DNA from: Thalassospira sp. MCCC 1A01428
Lineage (GTDB): Bacteria; Pseudomonadota; Alphaproteobacteria; Rhodospirillales; Thalassospiraceae
Length of the DNA: 53,238 bases
Assembly (NCBI RefSeq): GCF_002115825.1
Contig: NZ_JFJZ01000033.1
Location: 1 to 53,238 of the forward strand
Reading direction: 5' to 3'
Part shown: in pieces, positions 35,079 through 43,732 of the stretch
Layout of the letters: the number at the start of each line of letters is the position of its first letter
How positions within the stretch are numbered: the stretch's first letter is position 1
Translations under genes and position numbers: made by a program
Notes under the pieces: model-generated
Seen by the model: only the letters and a program-made list of their open reading frames with translations
Told to the model about the DNA's origin: nothing
Database searches by the model: none

Positions 35079-37958
35079 TTATTCAGCTGCGTCAATGGTC
35101 GGCAAAATACGACGGGCCTGTTTGGCCTGTTCGTCATATTCGACCTGCCATTCCGTCGGCCCGTTCGAGGCCGAAACCTGCACTGCTGTTACCTTGTATT
35201 CGGGGCAGTTGGTGGCCCAGTCGGTAAAGTCGGTGGTGATCACGTTGGCTTGGGTGCCGGGGTGGTGGAAGGTGGTGTAAACCACACCGGGCGATACGCG
35301 ATCGGTGATTTTGGTGCGCAGGGTGGTGTCGCCCGACCTTGATGCCAGACGGATCCAGTCACCATCGCGAATGCCGCGTTGTTCGGCGTCATGCGGATGA
35401 ATTTCCAGAAGGTCTTCCTCGTGCCAGACGCTGTTTTGCGTGCGCCTTGTTTGCGCACCAACGTTATATTGGCTGAGGATACGCCCGGTGGTGAGCAATA
35501 GCGGGAAGCGCGGACCGGTTTTTTCATCGGTCGCAACATATTCGGTGACGACAAACTTGCCCTTGCCGCGCACGAACCCGTCAATATGCATGACCGGCGT
35601 GCCCAGCGGGGCTTTTTCATTACACGGCCACTGAACCGATCCTTCGCGTTCCAGCAAGTCGTAATTCACCCCGGCAAAGCTGGGGGTTGTGGCGGCAATT
35701 TCGTCCATGATCTGTGACGGGTGGGTATAGTTCCAATCCAGCCCCATGGCCTTGGCCAGGTTCTGGGTAACTTCCCAGTCGGCATAGCCGTTTTTGGGTT
35801 TCATCACCTTGCGCACGCGGTTAATGCGGCGTTCGGCATTGGTAAAAGTACCGTCTTTTTCCAGGAACGTTGAACCGGGCAAAAACACATGGGCGTAATT
35901 GGCGGTTTCATTCAAAAACAGGTCATGGACGACAACACATTCCATTGCGGCAAGGCCGGCGGCCACATGTTTGGTATCGGGGTCGGACTGCAAAATGTCT
36001 TCGCCCTGAATGTAAATACCACGGAATGTGCCATCAACAGCGGCGTCAAGCATGTTGGGAATGCGTAAACCGGGTTCGTCGTTCAGTTTAACCGACCACA
36101 GTTTTTCAAAAATATCGCGCGCACCATCATCGCTGATATGGCGATAGCCCGGCAGTTCGTGCGGGAAAGACCCCATATCGCACGATCCCTGCACATTGTT
36201 TTGCCCGCGCAGCGGGTTCACACCCACGCCGGGACGGCCAATATTGCCGGTTGCCATTGCCAGGTTGGCAATCGCCATAACAGTGGTTGATCCCTGGCTA
36301 TGTTCGGTGACGCCAAGGCCATAATAAATGGCGCCATTGCCACCGGTGGCAAAAATGCGGGCGGCCTTGCGCATTTCATCGGCCGGAACACCCGAAATCT
36401 TTTCAATTTCTTCGGGGCTGTTTTTGGCATCGGCAACAAAGGCTGCCCAGTCTTCAAATTCAGACCAGTCGCATTTTTCGCGAATGAAGGCTTCGTCAAA
36501 CAGGCTTTCGGTGACAATGACATGGGCCAGTGCCGTGAGCACCGCGACGTTGCTGCCAGGGCGCAGGGGCAGGTGGGCAGCAGCCTTAATATGCGGGGAA
36601 CGGACCAGATCAATCCGGCGCGGGTCAATCACAATCAATTGTGCCCCGGCACGCAGGCGTTTTTTCAGGCGCGATGCAAAAACAGGGTGTCCGTCGGTCG
36701 GGTTCGCCCCAATCAGAATGACAACATCGGTATGTTCAACGCTGTCAAAATCCTGGGTGCCAGCCGAGGTGCCAAAGGTGGTTTTCAACCCATAGCCGGT
36801 GGGCGAATGGCAAACACGGGCACAGGTATCGACATTGTTATTGCCAAATCCGGCCCGGATCAGCTTTTGCACCAGAAAGGTTTCTTCGTTGGTGCAGCGT
36901 GACGAGGTAATGCCACCAATCGATTCCTTGCCATATTGTTCCTGAAGGCTGCGGAACTTGTTGGCGGTATAGGTCAGGGCTTCTTCCCACGAAACTTCGC
37001 GCCACGGATCGTTGATGTTCTCGCGGATCATGGGGTTTAAAATGCGGTCCTTGTGGCTGGCATAGCCATAGGCAAACCGGCCCTTAACGCAGCTATGGCC
37101 CCGGTTGGCCTTGCCATCCTTATAGGGCACCATACGTACCAGTTCATCGCCGCGCATTTCCGCCTTGAACGAACAACCGACCCCGCAATAGGCACAGGTG
37201 GTGACAACCGAATGTTCCGGCTGGCCGATTTCAATAACCGATTTTTCCTGCAAGGTTGCCGTCGGGCAGGCCTGCACACAGGCCCCGCACGATACACATT
37301 CGGACGACAGGAAATCTTCGTGCATACCCGGCGAGACGCGCGATTCAAACCCGCGCCCTTCAATCGTTAGCGCGAATGTGCCCTGTACTTCTTCACAGGC
37401 CCGCACACAGCGCGAACAGACAATACATTTGCTGGGGTCATAGGTGAAATAGGGGTTGCTTTCGTCCTTGGCCATATAGCGGGGGTTTTCCTCGCCATTT
37501 TGCCGGGTTTTGACGTGGTTTTCCCCCTCATAGCCATAGCGCACATCGCGCAGGCCGACGGCACCGGCCATATCCTGTAATTCGCAATCGCCATTGGCAG
37601 CACAGGTCAGGCAGTCCAGCGGATGGTCGGAAATATAAAGTTCCATTACCCCGCGACGCAGCTTTTTAAGCCGGTCATTCTGGGTGCGCACCACCATGCC
37701 ATCGGTGGCGGGCGTGGTGCAGGATGACGGGGTGCCACGGCGGCCTTCAATTTCCACCAGACACAGGCGGCATGACCCAAAGGCATCAACCATATCGGTT
37801 GCGCACAATTTGGGAATTTGAATGCCCGCTTCCATCGAGGCGCGCATGACAGATGTGCCTTCGGGCACGGTGACGTCAAAGCCATCAATATTCAGTGTGA
37901 CGGTCTTTTCGGATGTGACGGCAGGCGTTCCGTAATCAATCTCTGTAACCAGGGACAT
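35079..37958 (-). CDS. fdsA: NAD-dependent formate dehydrogenase alpha subunit
   Basis: The 959-residue catalytic subunit oxidises formate to CO2 at a bis-MGD molybdenum centre and passes electrons through its FeS clusters to FdsB. In order, it has a 2Fe-2S domain (CATDMVDAFGSCRLC), a His/Cys cluster motif (HPLDCLTCAANGDC), two ferredoxin clusters (CIVCSRCVRAC and CVSCGACVQAC), the 4Fe-4S motif CAYCGVGCSF, then the molybdopterin domains. The Mo ligand is Cys383 in RVCHSPTG, so it is a cysteine and not a selenocysteine enzyme. The start MSLVTE is preferred; the frame opens 8 codons earlier. fdsB ends 5 bp upstream of this start. Confidence 0.96.
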   Translation of the reverse strand: MSLVTEIDYGTPAVTSEKTVTLNIDGFDVTVPEGTSVMRASMEAGIQIPKLCATDMVDAFGSCRLCLVEIEGRRGTPSSCTTPATDGMVVRTQNDRLKKLRRGVMELYISDHPLDCLTCAANGDCELQDMAGAVGLRDVRYGYEGENHVKTRQNGEENPRYMAKDESNPYFTYDPSKCIVCSRCVRACEEVQGTFALTIEGRGFESRVSPGMHEDFLSSECVSCGACVQACPTATLQEKSVIEIGQPEHSVVTTCAYCGVGCSFKAEMRGDELVRMVPYKDGKANRGHSCVKGRFAYGYASHKDRILNPMIRENINDPWREVSWEEALTYTANKFRSLQEQYGKESIGGITSSRCTNEETFLVQKLIRAGFGNNNVDTCARVCHSPTGYGLKTTFGTSAGTQDFDSVEHTDVVILIGANPTDGHPVFASRLKKRLRAGAQLIVIDPRRIDLVRSPHIKAAAHLPLRPGSNVAVLTALAHVIVTESLFDEAFIREKCDWSEFEDWAAFVADAKNSPEEIEKISGVPADEMRKAARIFATGGNGAIYYGLGVTEHSQGSTTVMAIANLAMATGNIGRPGVGVNPLRGQNNVQGSCDMGSFPHELPGYRHISDDGARDIFEKLWSVKLNDEPGLRIPNMLDAAVDGTFRGIYIQGEDILQSDPDTKHVAAGLAAMECVVVHDLFLNETANYAHVFLPGSTFLEKDGTFTNAERRINRVRKVMKPKNGYADWEVTQNLAKAMGLDWNYTHPSQIMDEIAATTPSFAGVNYDLLEREGSVQWPCNEKAPLGTPVMHIDGFVRGKGKFVVTEYVATDEKTGPRFPLLLTTGRILSQYNVGAQTRRTQNSVWHEEDLLEIHPHDAEQRGIRDGDWIRLASRSGDTTLRTKITDRVSPGVVYTTFHHPGTQANVITTDFTDWATNCPEYKVTAVQVSASNGPTEWQVEYDEQAKQARRILPTIDAAE

Positions 37959-37962
37959 TTTC

Positions 37963-39519
37963 TTACTCCGCTGCAATATCAAGCGCGCGTGGCTTGAAAT
38001 CTTCGGGGAAGTGGGTCAGCGCACTCAAAACCGGATAGGGGGTAAAACCACCCAACGCACAAAGGGAGCCGAACTTCATTGTGTCGCACAGATCATGCAA
38101 CAGCTCGATCTGGGCTTCGGGTTCTTCGCCTTTGGCAATTTTATCAACGGTTTCAACGCCACGAACGGCGCCAATACGGCACGGTGTGCATTTGCCACAG
38201 CTTTCGATGGCGCAAAACTCCATCGCAAACCGGGCTTGCTTCATCAGATCGACGCTGTCGTCAAACACAACAATACCGGCATGGCCGATCAGGCCGTCGC
38301 GCTTGGCGAATTCTTCGTAATCAAACGGCGTATCAAACAGATCGCGCGGGAAATAGGCCCCTAAAGGTCCGCCTACCTGCACGGCGCGCACCGGGCGACC
38401 GGTGGCCGTGCCGCCGCCAATGTCGTCTACCAGTTCGCCCAGTGTCAGGCCAAAGGCCGTTTCAAACAGGCCGCCAAATTTGATGTTACCGGCAAGCTGG
38501 ATGGGAATAGTACCACGTGACCTTCCCATGCCAAAATCACGATAAAATTCCGCCCCCTTATCCATAATGATCGGAACGGATGCCAGCGACAGCACATTGT
38601 TCACAACCGTTGGGCGGCCCAGGAAGCCTTCAAGGGCAGGAAGTGGTGGTTTGGCGCGTACAACGCCGCGTTTGCCTTCAAGGCTGTTTAACAGCGATGT
38701 TTCTTCGCCGCAAACATAGGCCCCGGCCCCGGTGCGTACTTCCATGTCGAAATCATATTCCGAGCCCAGAATGTTTTTGCCCAGAATGCCGCCGGCACGG
38801 GCCACTTCAATGGCTTCTTTCATCACGCGGATGGCGTCGGGATATTCGGAACGGGTATATAAATATCCTTTGGTCGCCCCGGTGGCGATCCCGGCAATGG
38901 CCATGCCTTCGATCAGAACAAAGGGCTCGCCCTCCATGATCATGCGGTCGGCAAAGGTGCCGCTGTCGCCTTCGTCGGCATTACAAACGATGTATTTTTG
39001 CGGGGATTCTGCCCCTAGCACCGTGTTCCATTTAACCCCGGTGGGAAAACCGGCCCCGCCGCGACCGCGCAGGCCGCTATCGGTGACTTGCTTTACAATA
39101 TCGGCCGGTTTCATGGTGACGGCCTTGTCCAGCCCGGCAAAGCCTTCATAGGCGCGGTAATCTTCTATCGAGAGCGGGTCGATAATACCGCAGCGGGCAA
39201 AGGTCAGTCGGGTCTGTTTTTTCAGGAACGGAATATCCTCGGTCGGGCCAAGGGCAAGCGGATGGTCGCTGCCTGCGATGAAATCGGCATCAAACAGGCT
39301 GGCAACATCTTTGGGTGTGACCGGGCCATAGGCAAAGCGCCCGTTGGGGGTTTCCACCTCGACCATCGGTTCCAGCCAGTACATGCCGCGTGATCCGTTG
39401 CGAACCAGTTTGGCATCCAGGTTGCGCGCACCAATTTCGTTTGAAACGGCGATGGCAACGTCATCTGCGCCAAGCGCGATGGACCCGGAATCCAGCGGGA
39501 CGTAAATTTTAATGGTCAT
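37963..39519 (-). CDS. fdsB: NAD-dependent formate dehydrogenase beta subunit
   Basis: A 518-residue diaphorase subunit that reduces NAD+ with electrons from FdsA. An N-terminal thioredoxin-like domain (about 1-110) precedes a NuoF-like FMN/NADH domain (GLRGRGGAGFPTGVKW, CNADEGDSGTFADR, GAGAYVCGEETSLLNS). The C-terminal 4Fe-4S motif is CGKCTPCR. Its ATG overlaps the fdsG stop by 4 bp, indicating coupled translation. It is a cytoplasmic complex with FdsG and FdsA. Confidence 0.96.
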   Translation of the reverse strand: MTIKIYVPLDSGSIALGADDVAIAVSNEIGARNLDAKLVRNGSRGMYWLEPMVEVETPNGRFAYGPVTPKDVASLFDADFIAGSDHPLALGPTEDIPFLKKQTRLTFARCGIIDPLSIEDYRAYEGFAGLDKAVTMKPADIVKQVTDSGLRGRGGAGFPTGVKWNTVLGAESPQKYIVCNADEGDSGTFADRMIMEGEPFVLIEGMAIAGIATGATKGYLYTRSEYPDAIRVMKEAIEVARAGGILGKNILGSEYDFDMEVRTGAGAYVCGEETSLLNSLEGKRGVVRAKPPLPALEGFLGRPTVVNNVLSLASVPIIMDKGAEFYRDFGMGRSRGTIPIQLAGNIKFGGLFETAFGLTLGELVDDIGGGTATGRPVRAVQVGGPLGAYFPRDLFDTPFDYEEFAKRDGLIGHAGIVVFDDSVDLMKQARFAMEFCAIESCGKCTPCRIGAVRGVETVDKIAKGEEPEAQIELLHDLCDTMKFGSLCALGGFTPYPVLSALTHFPEDFKPRALDIAAE

Positions 39520-39968
39520 GAGCGTGCCTCCCCGATCAGGGTATCAAGGCGGTCTTCGTCGACACGGCCCACCAGTTTGTCATCCATCAGGGCGGCAGGC
39601 GCACAGGCGCACAGGCCCAGGCAATAAACCGGTTCTAACGTAATGGCGTCATCGGCGGTGGTTTCGTGCCAGTCCACATTCAGGGTGCGCTTTGCATGGT
39701 TTGCGACGCGGTCAGCCCCCATCGACTGGCAGGCTTCTGCCCGGCATATTTTAAGAACGTGGCGACCCGGATGTTCTTCCCGGAAATCATGGTAAAAGCT
39801 GGCAACACCATGGACTTCGGCACGGCTTAAATTCAGGCGGCTGGCAATAATTTGCAGGGCGGGTTGCGGGACAAAGCCAAATTCCTTTTGCACATCATGC
39901 AAAATTGGCAATAACGGGCCTTCCAGCTCGGCACGCGCATCAACGATGGCACCGACCCGAACGGACAT
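39516..39968 (-). CDS. fdsG: NAD-dependent formate dehydrogenase gamma subunit
   Basis: A 150-residue NuoE-like 2Fe-2S protein, with cluster ligands in CRAEACQ and CLGLCAC. VHGVASFYHDFR and FGFVPQPALQIIA are family hallmarks. The ATG at 39968 (MSVRVG) has GAGGAA immediately before it and gives the normal length. The frame is open 52 codons further upstream, but those residues are not related. First gene of the fds operon, 127 bp after the LysR gene. Confidence 0.93.
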   Translation of the reverse strand: MSVRVGAIVDARAELEGPLLPILHDVQKEFGFVPQPALQIIASRLNLSRAEVHGVASFYHDFREEHPGRHVLKICRAEACQSMGADRVANHAKRTLNVDWHETTADDAITLEPVYCLGLCACAPAALMDDKLVGRVDEDRLDTLIGEARS

Positions 39969-40095
39969 TTCCTCGGTCGTAACAGATAAAGACAATGCAG
40001 CCTCTCTCACAAAGCAGTCTTTGTTTATTTTTATCAGTGTCGGCAAAACCGTCACTGCGTTCAATAGAGCGTTCCCGTTACGCGATAGCAAAACC

Positions 40096-40995
40096 TTATC
40101 GATCAGATTGCTGCGCTGCGGCAATTCGGGTTGCCTCCTTTAACAGCGCGGCAATAATGGGGGTTTGCGGTTCGCGACTTGCGGTAATCAGGCCGACCTG
40201 ATGGCGGGCATCGGGATTGGTGATTGGGACAGCCCGAATGCGGTCGGGCAGGCCAAAGGTCTGAATCATTTTTTCAGGCATAATGCTGGCCCAGTTCCCG
40301 GTTTGCACATGGGAAAACAGCGCAATCATCGAATCCGATACCAGTGTCGGGTTGGCGTCAACACCGGCTTCGGCCAAATGATTATCGATGATACGGCGAT
40401 TTTGCATGTCCGGCGTCAGCAGGCATAGCGGCAGTTTGCTGGCTTCGTGCCAGGTAATGCTTTCATTTTGGCAGTGGTCCGCATGGATGGACGTCACCAG
40501 TAAATAGCGTTCGTCATAAAGCGGCACCTTTGTCACCCGGCCCAACGGTTCATTGTCCAGGTATGTAATCCCGGCATCGACTTCCAGGTTTTCCAGCAAA
40601 GCGCGGATTTCGCCCGATGTGCGTGAAAGCACCGAAAAGGTAATATCGGGGTGCTTTTCGCGAAACGGTGTCGTCAGTTCCTGCACCATGGCAAGGGCGG
40701 TAGGGATGACGGCAATTTTGACCTTGCCGGTCAGGCCCAAGCGCATGGCACGCATTTCATCGCGCATGGAACGTGCACTGCCAACAATATGCCGGGCCCA
40801 GTCCAGTACCCGTTCGCCTTCCAGGGTCAGCCCCTGAAACCGCGATCCGCGCCGTACCAGCATCACACCCAACTGGTCTTCCAGTTGCCGGATGGCACTG
40901 GAAAGGGTGGGCTGGGTTACGCCACAGGCTTCGGCGGCATGACCAAAATGCTGCTCGCGGGCCAGCACCATAAACATCTCAAGTTTGTCGATCAT
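40096..40995 (-). CDS. LysR-type transcriptional regulator, probable fds regulator
   Basis: A 299-residue LysR protein with an N-terminal winged helix-turn-helix (LEMFMVLAREQHFGHAAEACGVTQPTLSSAIRQ region) and a periplasmic-binding-like effector domain. It lies directly upstream of fdsG on the same strand, as the regulator often called FdsR does in other fds loci. Formate or a related metabolite is a plausible inducer. Length is normal. Confidence 0.9.
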   Translation of the reverse strand: MIDKLEMFMVLAREQHFGHAAEACGVTQPTLSSAIRQLEDQLGVMLVRRGSRFQGLTLEGERVLDWARHIVGSARSMRDEMRAMRLGLTGKVKIAVIPTALAMVQELTTPFREKHPDITFSVLSRTSGEIRALLENLEVDAGITYLDNEPLGRVTKVPLYDERYLLVTSIHADHCQNESITWHEASKLPLCLLTPDMQNRRIIDNHLAEAGVDANPTLVSDSMIALFSHVQTGNWASIMPEKMIQTFGLPDRIRAVPITNPDARHQVGLITASREPQTPIIAALLKEATRIAAAQQSDR

Positions 40996-41041
40996 TGTTG
41001 CCCCGTACCGGTCATACTATGCATCCCGGTCCGTTTAAGGT

Positions 41042-41099
41042 GGTTTTGTTGCAGGCAGGTTAACCGATTTGGGGCGGATACCTGCAACAAAACCTTTTT
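41042..41099 (+). other. Strong hairpin with T-run pointing against the local genes
   Basis: GGTTTTGTTGCAGG at 41042-41055 and CCTGCAACAAAACC at 41081-41094 are a perfect 14-bp inverted repeat with a 25-base loop, followed by TTTTT on the + strand. Both flanking genes are on the - strand. It could terminate antisense RNA coming from the lysR side, or be an RNA or DNA element in the lysR leader. Confidence 0.55.
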
Positions 41100-41142
41100 C
41101 GTTATGTGGGTATTATTGTGAAAATACCCGCATTAACGAACT

Positions 41143-41168
41143 GTGGCACCCCTTTTTGGGGCACCACA
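41143..41168 (-). terminator. Probable terminator of the OFA transporter gene
   Basis: TGTGGCACCCC and GGGGCACCACA can pair with two central mismatches around TTTTT, immediately beyond the stop codon at 41181. A weak terminator-like structure. Confidence 0.4.
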
Positions 41169-41180
41169 ATCCCTGATGGT

Positions 41181-42929
41181 TCAGGCTTTCGAGGCTTCGG
41201 CTGCCGTTCTGGCATCTTCGGCGTCAAAATCGTTATTGCCTGCTGTTTCCATGTAATGTTTGTCATGGATCGGTTTGACCAGCGCATTGGCGATCAGGCC
41301 AATGACCAGCAAGCCCGCCATGGCATACATGGTGGTGTTATAAAGGCTTGATGTCGGGTCAATCGTGCCGGCAGGGGCAATTTCCATCAACCGGGCGATG
41401 GTTACGGTTTTCGCCGCTACCAGCTGGTCGATCTGTTCAATGCCGGCCCCGAATTTTTGCTGGAAAGCAGCCGGGTCAATTTTGCTGGCCAGATCGGTAA
41501 TGGAATTGGTTACCGATGCCTGACGTAACTGCGTAATGGCAAGCGGGCCAAGGACGCCAGCCGTGCTCCATGCGGTAAGCAACCGGCCATGAATACCACC
41601 GACATATTTGGTGCCGAAAATATCAGCCAGATATGCCGGTACGGTGGCAAAGCCGCCGCCATACATGGTGAAGATAATCATGGTTGCGGCATAGAACATC
41701 ACAAGCCAGGTAATGGCCGGGTTGACGCTGACCTGCTCGGCGGCAAACGGGATCGACAGATACAGAATGATGCCAAGGATGAAGAAGCAGAAATAGGTGT
41801 TTTTGCGCCCGATATAATCCGAGATCGAGGCCCAGAAAAACCGCCCGCACATGTTAAAGACCGAAATCATAAACACATAGGTTGCGGCAAAGGCCGAATT
41901 GACGACCAAAGGCAGGGTCGACCCGAAAATTTCCGACATCATGGTTTTGGCAACGCCAATCACCCCGATGCCAGCGGTCACGTTAAAGCACAGAACGATC
42001 CATAGCAGGTAAAACTGCGGGGTTTTCAATGCCTGGTCAATATGGACGTTTTTATGCGTGATCATACGCTTGGATGCGGCATCTTCGGTCGGCGGGGTCC
42101 AGCCGGCTGGCAGCCACCCTTCGCGCGGTACGCGATAGGAAAAGGATGCAATGATCATGACAATGAAATAGGCAACGCCAAGGGTAAAGAAGGTGGAAGC
42201 CGCACCGGTGTTACCCGTGCCAACCACATAAACACCTTCTTGCAGCGGAACCGGGGCAGATGCCACCTGTGCCGCACCGGCAACAACCACTTCCACCATC
42301 TGGCCGCCAACTTCGGCCATGCGTTTGCCGCCTTCGGTGACCATGTTGATGGCACCTTCGGCACCCAGGTAATCCGGGGCCTTATAGAAAAATGCCAGCA
42401 ACGATTCCTTGATCGGCGTTGCAATCATGGCGCCGCCGCCAAAGCCCATAATGGCCATGCCGGTTGCCATGCCGCGCCGGTCGGGAAACCATCGGATCAG
42501 GGTTGATACGGGCGATACATAACCCAGACCAAGGCCGCAGCCACCAATGGCACCATAGCCTAGATAAACCAGCCATAACTGGTGGGTCATAATGCCGAAA
42601 CCACCAATGATGAAACCGCCACCCCAGCAAAATGCGGCAACCACACCCACCATGCGCGGGCCGACTTCTTCCAGCCATTTGCCACCAAAGGCGGCGGCAA
42701 GACCCAAAAAGACGATGGCGACAGAGAAAATCCAGACTACAGATTTAAGGCCCCAGTCCCCCGACGAGGCCGCAACCACGCCAAATTCCTTGATCAGGGG
42801 CGGGTTAAAAATGCTCCAGGCGTAAACGGAGCCAATGCATAAATGAATGGCGATGGATGCTGGCGGAACCTTCCAGCGGTTGAAATCGTCATGCGCGACG
42901 ATATGTTCCTTTTTCAGGCTATCAAACAT
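41181..42929 (-). CDS. OFA-family MFS transporter (oxalate/formate antiporter type)
   Basis: A 582-residue 12-helix major facilitator of the oxalate:formate antiporter family. Visible motifs include HLCIGSVYAWSIFN in helix 1, GFGGGAMIATP, FWASISDYIGRKN and YGGGFATVPAYLADIFG. A roughly 60-residue insert between helices 6 and 7 (about 180-235) makes it longer than OxlT (about 420). No oxalyl-CoA decarboxylase or formyl-CoA transferase is encoded nearby, whereas formate dehydrogenase is next door, so formate or another small carboxylate is the likely substrate. GGGAGG precedes the ATG. Transcription is probably sigma-54 dependent. Confidence 0.9.
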   Translation of the reverse strand: MFDSLKKEHIVAHDDFNRWKVPPASIAIHLCIGSVYAWSIFNPPLIKEFGVVAASSGDWGLKSVVWIFSVAIVFLGLAAAFGGKWLEEVGPRMVGVVAAFCWGGGFIIGGFGIMTHQLWLVYLGYGAIGGCGLGLGYVSPVSTLIRWFPDRRGMATGMAIMGFGGGAMIATPIKESLLAFFYKAPDYLGAEGAINMVTEGGKRMAEVGGQMVEVVVAGAAQVASAPVPLQEGVYVVGTGNTGAASTFFTLGVAYFIVMIIASFSYRVPREGWLPAGWTPPTEDAASKRMITHKNVHIDQALKTPQFYLLWIVLCFNVTAGIGVIGVAKTMMSEIFGSTLPLVVNSAFAATYVFMISVFNMCGRFFWASISDYIGRKNTYFCFFILGIILYLSIPFAAEQVSVNPAITWLVMFYAATMIIFTMYGGGFATVPAYLADIFGTKYVGGIHGRLLTAWSTAGVLGPLAITQLRQASVTNSITDLASKIDPAAFQQKFGAGIEQIDQLVAAKTVTIARLMEIAPAGTIDPTSSLYNTTMYAMAGLLVIGLIANALVKPIHDKHYMETAGNNDFDAEDARTAAEASKA

Positions 42930-43006
42930 TCAGATTTTCCTCCCGGTATTCTGTTTTTTCAGACCCTTGATCGGTCCGTCCGTGGTTGACCGGAGCAAAC
43001 ATCACC

Positions 43007-43021
43007 GCAAAACCCGTGCCA
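43007..43021 (-). promoter_or_regulatory. Sigma-54 (-24/-12) promoter of the OFA transporter
   Basis: On the - strand the sequence reads TGGCACGGGTTTTGC, which matches the TGGCACG-N4-TTGC consensus at every fixed position. The -24 GG is at 43020-43019 and the -12 GC at 43008-43007. The start of transcription would lie near 42995, leaving a leader of about 65 bases before the ATG at 42929. Confidence 0.85.
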
Positions 43022-43043
43022 TTTCTTTCAATGGCAGGGTTTT
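43009..43043. other. Inverted repeat over the sigma-54 promoter
   Basis: AAAACCC-G-TGCCATT and AATGGCA-GGGTTTT pair almost perfectly across 43009-43043. It contains the -24 element. Because it lies upstream of the expected transcription start it would act as DNA rather than as RNA. The right arm read on + (TGGCAGGGTTTTGGC) also resembles a -24/-12 element facing the small secreted gene. Confidence 0.5.
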
Positions 43044-43098
43044 GGCGGGGTTATTGGAAGGTTTCTGATTGTTTTCATCTATCGACCGATTGGGAGGC

Positions 43099-43111
43099 GG
43101 ACAAATTGTCC
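43099..43111. promoter_or_regulatory. Enhancer-type dyad 1
   Basis: GGACAAATTGTCC is a perfect dyad centred about 85 bp upstream of the -24 element. It is followed by AAC, shared with the second copy. Its distance is suitable for a sigma-54 activator site. Confidence 0.6.
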
Positions 43112-43140
43112 AACTATTTTTGAAATATCACCGCTGATAG

Positions 43141-43153
43141 GGACATTTTGTCC
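43141..43153. promoter_or_regulatory. Enhancer-type dyad 2
   Basis: GGACATTTTGTCC repeats the GGACA-N3-TGTCC pattern 42 bp (four helical turns) from dyad 1 and is again followed by AAC. Two phased copies are typical of upstream activator sites bound by response regulators such as the one encoded at 45877-47433. Confidence 0.6.
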
Positions 43154-43178
43154 AACACGCGAGGCGAGATTGGTTGCC

Positions 43179-43194
43179 AATGCTGCGCAGCATT
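43179..43194. promoter_or_regulatory. Perfect 16-bp palindrome
   Basis: AATGCTGC-GCAGCATT is fully symmetric, with no spacer. A short hairpin CCGGG/CCCGG follows at 43208-43221. Both lie between the sigma-54 enhancer region and the small secreted gene, for which it may be an operator. The whole gene-free stretch 42930-43378 therefore appears to be regulatory. Confidence 0.4.
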
Positions 43195-43378
43195 TTGGGT
43201 GCATATACCGGGCTTGCCCGGGTGTTAAAGCTTTGTGTGTGGCTGTGTTAGCTTAATTGCCATAATGAAGCCCGAAAGCAGGTCTTTATCCATTTTTATT
43301 GATCAAAATGTAACCGTTAACGGGCTTATTTCTGTCCGAAGTTATGGTTTGCCAACGGATAAGCAGGTGATTTGGAAA

Positions 43379-43717
43379 ATGCGTATTTTAAATATTATGC
43401 AGGTTTTTGCCGGTGTGGTGCTTGTGGTTTCCTATGTGCAAATGGCGCAGGCAGGGCAAAGTGCCGCGGCAAGCTGGACCGAAAAGAAATGTCGCCTGTT
43501 TACAAATTTCAGTATTGAAAATGGGGGTGAGGGATCCGGTTTGGGACAGGATTTTTTGACCCGTCAAAACCGGTTTATCCAGTCGGGCTGTGTCGCGCGC
43601 ATTCATGTTTGCCCGACTAGCCCGGCCGAACTGGACTATGCCAATCGCATGTCGATTTTAATGATCAATGAAGGGGCAACAGGGTCGTTTTTACCGTTCC
43701 TGTGCGATCAGCAATAA
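43379..43717 (+). CDS. Small secreted Cys-containing hypothetical protein
   Basis: A 112-residue protein with a signal peptide (MRILNIMQVFAGVVLVVSYV, cut near MAQAG). The mature part has four cysteines (KKCRLF, SGCVAR, HVCPTS, FLCDQQ), which could form two disulfides in the periplasm. I do not recognise a family. The longer frame from 43235 adds residues without a signal sequence and is unlikely. The gene is alone on the + strand and faces away from the sigma-54 controlled transporter. Confidence 0.6.
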   Translation: MRILNIMQVFAGVVLVVSYVQMAQAGQSAAASWTEKKCRLFTNFSIENGGEGSGLGQDFLTRQNRFIQSGCVARIHVCPTSPAELDYANRMSILMINEGATGSFLPFLCDQQ

Positions 43718-43732
43718 TATCAAACCATCATG

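Noticed and set aside
34723..35280. Open frame of 185 codons on + across the fdsD-fdsA gap
   Set aside because: It overlaps both fdsD and the fdsA C-terminus and the fdsA hairpin; composition looks non-coding.
36300..36902. Open frame of 200 codons on + inside fdsA
   Set aside because: Antisense shadow of a strongly conserved catalytic subunit.
42930..43378. Riboswitch or attenuator in the transporter leader
   Set aside because: The large inverted repeat lies upstream of the predicted sigma-54 transcription start, so it would not be in the RNA.
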